A DNA stretch of 64,000 nt from Myxococcus flavus (GTDB lineage: Bacteria; Myxococcota; Myxococcia; Myxococcales; Myxococcaceae): positions 434,001-498,000 of the forward strand of contig NZ_CP143624.1 in the NCBI RefSeq assembly GCF_050038885.1, given 5' to 3'. The position numbers and the translations under genes are program-made. The notes under the pieces were generated by a model. It made no database searches. It had not been told where the DNA came from and worked only from the letters and a program-made list of their open reading frames with translations. Positions 61,201 through 64,000 of this stretch are shown here, one piece after another (the first letter of the stretch is position 1; each line of letters begins with the position of its first letter).

Positions 61201-64000
61201 TCCGTCTGGAGCTCGGACCGCGTCTGAGCCAGCGCGGTGTCGAGCCGAGCCCGCTCTTCACGCTCGGAAGCCGCCTCCTCCTGGAGACGCGTGACGACCT
61301 CGTCCGCCCCGAAGGCGCGCTCCCGCATCTCCGTGAGCTCAGCGGCAAGTCGCTCGCGGTGCTCACGCTCACTGGCGAGCCCCTGTCGGGCCTCGGTCAG
61401 GGATGCCGACAGCTCTGCTTCGACTCGCGCCCGCTCCGCCTGCGTGTCGTCGAGACGGTTCCGGACCGCGGCGAGCGCATCGTCCGACTGCGCCCGCGCC
61501 GCCGCTTCCGCTGCGTGCTGGGCCAGGGCCGCCGCCAACGAGGCTTCCAGCTCGGTGAGGCGCTCGGCATCCTCACGCTGACGGGTCTCGGCGACGGCAA
61601 GGGCGGCCTCGACGTCCTCGCGACGGCGTACCTCCTCTGCATGACGGGCCCCGGCGGTAGCAAGCTCGGCCGCCAGTTCCTCGCGACGCCGCGCCTCCTC
61701 GACATGACGGGCCTCGGCGGTAGCGAGCGCGGCCGCCAGCTCTTCGCGACGGCGTACCTCCTCGGCATGACGCGCCTCCGCCGTCGCGAGCGTGGACGAC
61801 ACGTCCTCATGCCGCGACGCCTGCTCGGCATGACGTGCTTCCGCTACCGCGAGCGCGGACTCAACCTCTTCGCGCCGACGTACCTCATCGGCATGACGCG
61901 CTTGAGCAGTCTCGAGCGCCGCTTCAACCGCTTCGCGCCGCTGCGACTCCTCGGCCTGACGGGCCTGCGCCTCCGCCAGCGCCGACTCCAGACGGGCCCG
62001 CTGCTGGCCTTCCACCTGGAGCTGCGACTGCGCATCCGCGAGCGCGGCCTCCCACCGTGAGCGCCGCTCCTCCTCCGAGGCCAGCGCCTCCCGCACCTGG
62101 GTCAGCGCCTGACGCGCCTCTTCCAGCCCTGCCCGCGTCTCCGCCAGGGATGCCTCGGCCCCGCCCCGCCGTTCCTGCTCCGCCTCCAGCTGCGCGCGCA
62201 GGGTCTCCAGGGCGCTACCCGACTGGGCACGGCCTTCCTGCTCGGACACCAGCGCGGCCCGCGCCTCCGCGAGCGCACCTTCCAGCTCCGTGCGCCGCAG
62301 CACCTCCGCGTCCAGCGCCTCGCGGGTCCGAGCAAGGGTGGCCTCGGCCTCCGCCAGCCGCTGCGCCGCGCCCTCCAGCTTTCCCCGAGCGAGCCGCAGC
62401 GCTTCCTCGACCGCGGCCCGCGCCTCGCGCTCGGAGTCCAGCTCTTCGCGCGCCTGCCCGAGCTGCGCCTCCGAGGCCTGCCACTCCCGATGTGCGGACT
62501 CCAGCTCAGCCCGCGCGGTCTGTAGCGCCGCCTCCAGCTCCGCCGCGCGCTCCGAGGCCTGCCGCCCCGTGCGGGAATGCGAGGAGGCCTCCGCCTCCAG
62601 CTCCACCACGCGCCGGACCAGGGCCGCGCGCTCCTCTTCCAGCTCCTGCCGCCGGGCCTCGACCTCCGACTTCGCGGAGACACCGTCGAGGACCTGCTGC
62701 TCCAGAGCCGCCGCGCGAGCCCGCTCCTCTTCCAGCTCGCGCTCCAGCGTGGCCAGTCGGGACTGAAGCTCCGCCCGCTCCGACGTCAGCGCCTGCCCCA
62801 GCCGCTCCTCGGTCCGCGCGCGCTCCGCCTCCAGCACCTCCAGCCGCTGCGTGGCTTCGTGGAGCGACTCCTCCCATTTCTGCGCCGTGGCCCGCGCCGC
62901 GGACTCCGCGCGCGAGAGGGACTCCACCTCCTGGCCCAGGCGCGCCTGGGCCTCGCGAGCCGCGACCAGCTCCGTCTCCAGGCCGCGCACCTCCGCCTGG
63001 AGCGCCGCCAGGCGCGACTCCGCGTCCTTCTGCGCCCCTTCCGCCGTGGCCGTCCGCTGCCGCGCCTCCGCCAGCTCTCGCGCCGCCCGCGCCAGCTCCG
63101 CGTCCTTCACGGAGACGGCTGTCCCCGCGTCCCGCGACGCCTCCGCCGCCCGGGCGGCCTCGGCCTTGAGGTGCTCCACCGCCGCCAGGGCCGCCGAGTA
63201 CTGCTCGGCGATGCGCAGCTCCCTATCTCGCGCGGCCTCCGCGGCGCGGCGCCGGTCCTCGGACTGCTCCACGGCGCGCTCGGCCGCCAGCCGGTCCCGC
63301 TCGCGTTCGATGCGCAGCGTGGCCTGCTCGTCCTGGAGCTCCCGCACCTGCGCGTACGCCTGCGTCAGCCGCTCGCGAGCCTCATCCAGCGACGTCGCCG
63401 TCTCCTCCCGGCGGGCCCGCTCCAGCCGGAGCGCCTCCTGCGCCGCGAGCAACTGCACGCCCGCGTCCGCCTGCGCGCGCTGCGCGGCCTCGACCTCCAG
63501 CCGCTGCGCCGCGAGCCGCCGGTCCGTGTCGGCCAGCCGCTCCTGCGCCACCTGGAGCTCCAGCTCGCGCCGCCGCAGCTTCCCGGACAGGTCATCGCGC
63601 TCGCGCTGGGCCTCCTCGCTGCCGCGCGACTGCTCCAGCTGCGCGGTGAGCCGGGCCACCTCCTCGCGAGCCGCCTCCAGCGCGGGCCGCAGCGACGCGG
63701 CCTCCGCCTCCCGGTCCGTCAGCTCCGCGCGGAGCTTCGTCAGCGCTTCCTTCAGCCGGCCGCTGCGCTCCTCCCACGACTTCGCGCGCGCCACCACCTC
63801 GTCGAGCTTGCCGCGCGTGAAGGCCAGCGGCTCCGGAGGCAGCTGCACCCACGTGGGGTCCACCACGCGCGCGGACTCCTGCCCCGCCACCACCAGGAAG
63901 TAGGCGGCCTCGCTGTGGTGCACCAGCGTGCCATCCACCTGGAGCCCCTCGCCCCGCTCGAAGGCGAGCTGGTACCCCAGCACCGGCGACTGCGTGGCCA
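58260..64000 (-). CDS. Giant coiled-coil protein (N-terminus beyond right edge)
   Basis: At least 1913 residues; the frame is still open at 64000. The first 60 visible residues (SPVLGYQLAFERGEGLQVDG, LVHHSEAAYFLVVAG, WVQLPPEPLAF) are globular. They resemble the end of a methyltransferase-like domain known from other myxobacterial proteins, but this is tentative. Everything from about residue 80 to 1850 is uninterrupted charged coiled coil rich in Ala, Glu, Arg and Leu, with families of 18- and 21-residue repeats. The tail is basic and Pro-rich (PALDLPPQRPPVKPGERE). A single rod of this length would exceed 200 nm. A structural or polar scaffold role is inference. Confidence 0.85.
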   Translation of the reverse strand, partial: ATQSPVLGYQLAFERGEGLQVDGTLVHHSEAAYFLVVAGQESARVVDPTWVQLPPEPLAFTRGKLDEVVARAKSWEERSGRLKEALTKLRAELTDREAEAASLRPALEAAREEVARLTAQLEQSRGSEEAQRERDDLSGKLRRRELELQVAQERLADTDRRLAAQRLEVEAAQRAQADAGVQLLAAQEALRLERARREETATSLDEARERLTQAYAQVRELQDEQATLRIERERDRLAAERAVEQSEDRRRAAEAARDRELRIAEQYSAALAAVEHLKAEAARAAEASRDAGTAVSVKDAELARAARELAEARQRTATAEGAQKDAESRLAALQAEVRGLETELVAAREAQARLGQEVESLSRAESAARATAQKWEESLHEATQRLEVLEAERARTEERLGQALTSERAELQSRLATLERELEEERARAAALEQQVLDGVSAKSEVEARRQELEEERAALVRRVVELEAEASSHSRTGRQASERAAELEAALQTARAELESAHREWQASEAQLGQAREELDSEREARAAVEEALRLARGKLEGAAQRLAEAEATLARTREALDAEVLRRTELEGALAEARAALVSEQEGRAQSGSALETLRAQLEAEQERRGGAEASLAETRAGLEEARQALTQVREALASEEERRSRWEAALADAQSQLQVEGQQRARLESALAEAQARQAEESQRREAVEAALETAQARHADEVRRREEVESALAVAEARHAEQASRHEDVSSTLATAEARHAEEVRRREELAAALATAEARHVEEARRREELAAELATAGARHAEEVRRREDVEAALAVAETRQREDAERLTELEASLAAALAQHAAEAAARAQSDDALAAVRNRLDDTQAERARVEAELSASLTEARQGLASEREHRERLAAELTEMRERAFGADEVVTRLQEEAASEREERARLDTALAQTRSELQTERSAHAEVSSALAQVRAQLGTEQQARTEAEAALAQLRAAFEAEQRARTEAEAALAQARAAFEAEQRARTEAEAALAQSRAALEDEQRSRTEAVEALARVQEEAARERGAREDAESTLAALRVETSEREQARQERLAAAERVMAEQERALESQRVEAEAREQALRDAVARLESERTWMEGTAQEQRASLEAQLTEMRAQREADAARAVALAQSLSDLEAARSAADAQLAERAGIIEALEAQVAQLREQVAEGEAEAGRARELAARHERALGDAREELSRQQAALQERVADLERELAGAVARAERQQGELESLAAERDQTHAALVSKQQELAALQSELTNLVAARQENMHLGAQLQRAMAAVHERGMHIARLDAELVDAQDRLAAQRENAELLMVQLETARRFAGKATAMESSLEAERAALETLKGELARANEAVAVEQSRASTLEAQLAESTEGLARARAELEAREAERSGFEARLAEVTARAEAQRAELEGKLAEAVARSEEQRAEAEHRLAEVAARVAAERETLERQLAEVTARAEAQRAELETRLSEVTSSFEAQRAELETRLSEVTSSFEAQRAELETRLSEATARSEARRAELEARLSEVTTQAEAQRAELQARLSEVTTQAEAQRAKLEARLAEATAQSEAQRGALEAQLAEVTARAGAQRAELEAQRAEWATQLATADAARGELETLLTAQQAELEARLSASSERAAQLEADQASHEARIAELTAQLDTLRTDLEATAAERAAALQAAQERLARADSDRERIQSDLTVARAARVRLEGRVTALEAASTDAVRILDAERAESARLKQALEEATQRLQQREGDASGHLEALQAERAQLDEQLRRLHVQFQEQQARLEALEKERTELLATVESLKASSQPEAVLEMAAEMELLQSLVEDLQQKLADLEAERDALQTSLQDMSAAGKNTGKNELARRPEPSASGPATGARTQARAPRSAVPALDLPPQRPPVKPGERE
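59281..59640 (-). repeat. 54-bp (18-residue) tandem repeats in the coiled-coil gene
   Basis: Two exact 54-bp copies at 59461-59514 and 59515-59568 and a partial third copy encode AQRAELETRLSEVTSSFE. Diverged copies extend on both sides. Eighteen is not a multiple of seven, so the helix packing must shift to an 11+7 pattern here. Confidence 0.85.
60930..61150 (-). repeat. 63-bp (21-residue) tandem repeats in the coiled-coil gene
   Basis: About three and a half copies encode EQRARTEAEAALAQARAAFE, exactly three heptads each, with few base differences between copies. This implies recent expansion or gene conversion. Confidence 0.8.
61580..61900 (-). repeat. Second 63-bp repeat family in the coiled-coil gene
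   Basis: About five diverged copies of a 21-residue unit of the form ARHAEEVRRREELAAALATAE. They are related in register to, but different in sequence from, the family near 61 kb. Confidence 0.75.

Noticed and set aside
59281..61900. Tandem repeats as a CRISPR array
   Set aside because: The repeats are contiguous, in frame, without spacers, and encode coiled coil.
61835..63169. Plus-strand Pro/Ala-rich frame of about 440 codons
   Set aside because: Low-complexity antisense of the coiled-coil gene; no start context and no family.

Overview
The window is high-GC DNA from a myxobacterium of the Myxococcus/Corallococcus type. That rests on third-position GC bias in almost every gene, a MYXO-CTERM-like tail on a Cys-rich repeat protein, delta-60 repeat and DUF4388 proteins, Fis-type sigma-54 activators and a Ser/Thr kinase with TPRs. 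No tRNA, rRNA or CRISPR array was seen. About 40 protein genes are supported. The one clearly foreign patch is 19.8-21.1 kb, which holds IS630-type transposase wrecks.

Layout. 1-3.3 kb: mevalonate genes (mevalonate kinase, cut by the left edge, HMG-CoA reductase, type 2 IPP isomerase). 3.9-11 kb: an iron locus with a TonB receptor, a delta-60 lipoprotein, an imelysin-like lipoprotein and an HTTM membrane protein; the divergent promoter region carries two Fur-box palindromes. 11-19.8 kb: HtpX protease, an anchored coiled-coil protein, and a MarR regulator divergent from a complete RND efflux operon. 21-28 kb: a small Cys-rich lipoprotein, a histidine kinase coupled to an M16 peptidase, a TPR lipoprotein and RlmA. 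28.2-33.2 kb: a four-gene leftward run (2OG dioxygenase, S1P-lyase-like PLP enzyme, DUF819 membrane protein, outer-membrane barrel). It is followed upstream by an aldehyde dehydrogenase/DUF779 pair with a well-spaced sigma-54 promoter, operators and a divergent AcoR-like activator.

38.2-50.9 kb is the most interesting part. An OmpA/TSP3 barrel protein and a 1365-residue Cys-rich MYXO-CTERM protein form an operon reminiscent of the TraB/TraA outer-membrane exchange pair. Next come a membrane Ser/Thr kinase with TPRs, two tandemly duplicated small proteins of unknown function, and an FHA-like sigma-54 activator. The operon and both small genes each have a correctly spaced -24/-12 promoter, with TTGACGYGTC-type palindromes about 105-115 bp upstream of the predicted start. 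This suggests one kinase/FHA-activator regulon.

51-64 kb: a pilin-like gene broken by three frameshifts, an esterase, a SHOCT protein, two unusual response regulators (one ending in a probable pseudo-GTPase, one with a degenerate GGDEF), dapF, and a coiled-coil protein of more than 1900 residues with expanded 54- and 63-bp repeats that runs off the right edge.
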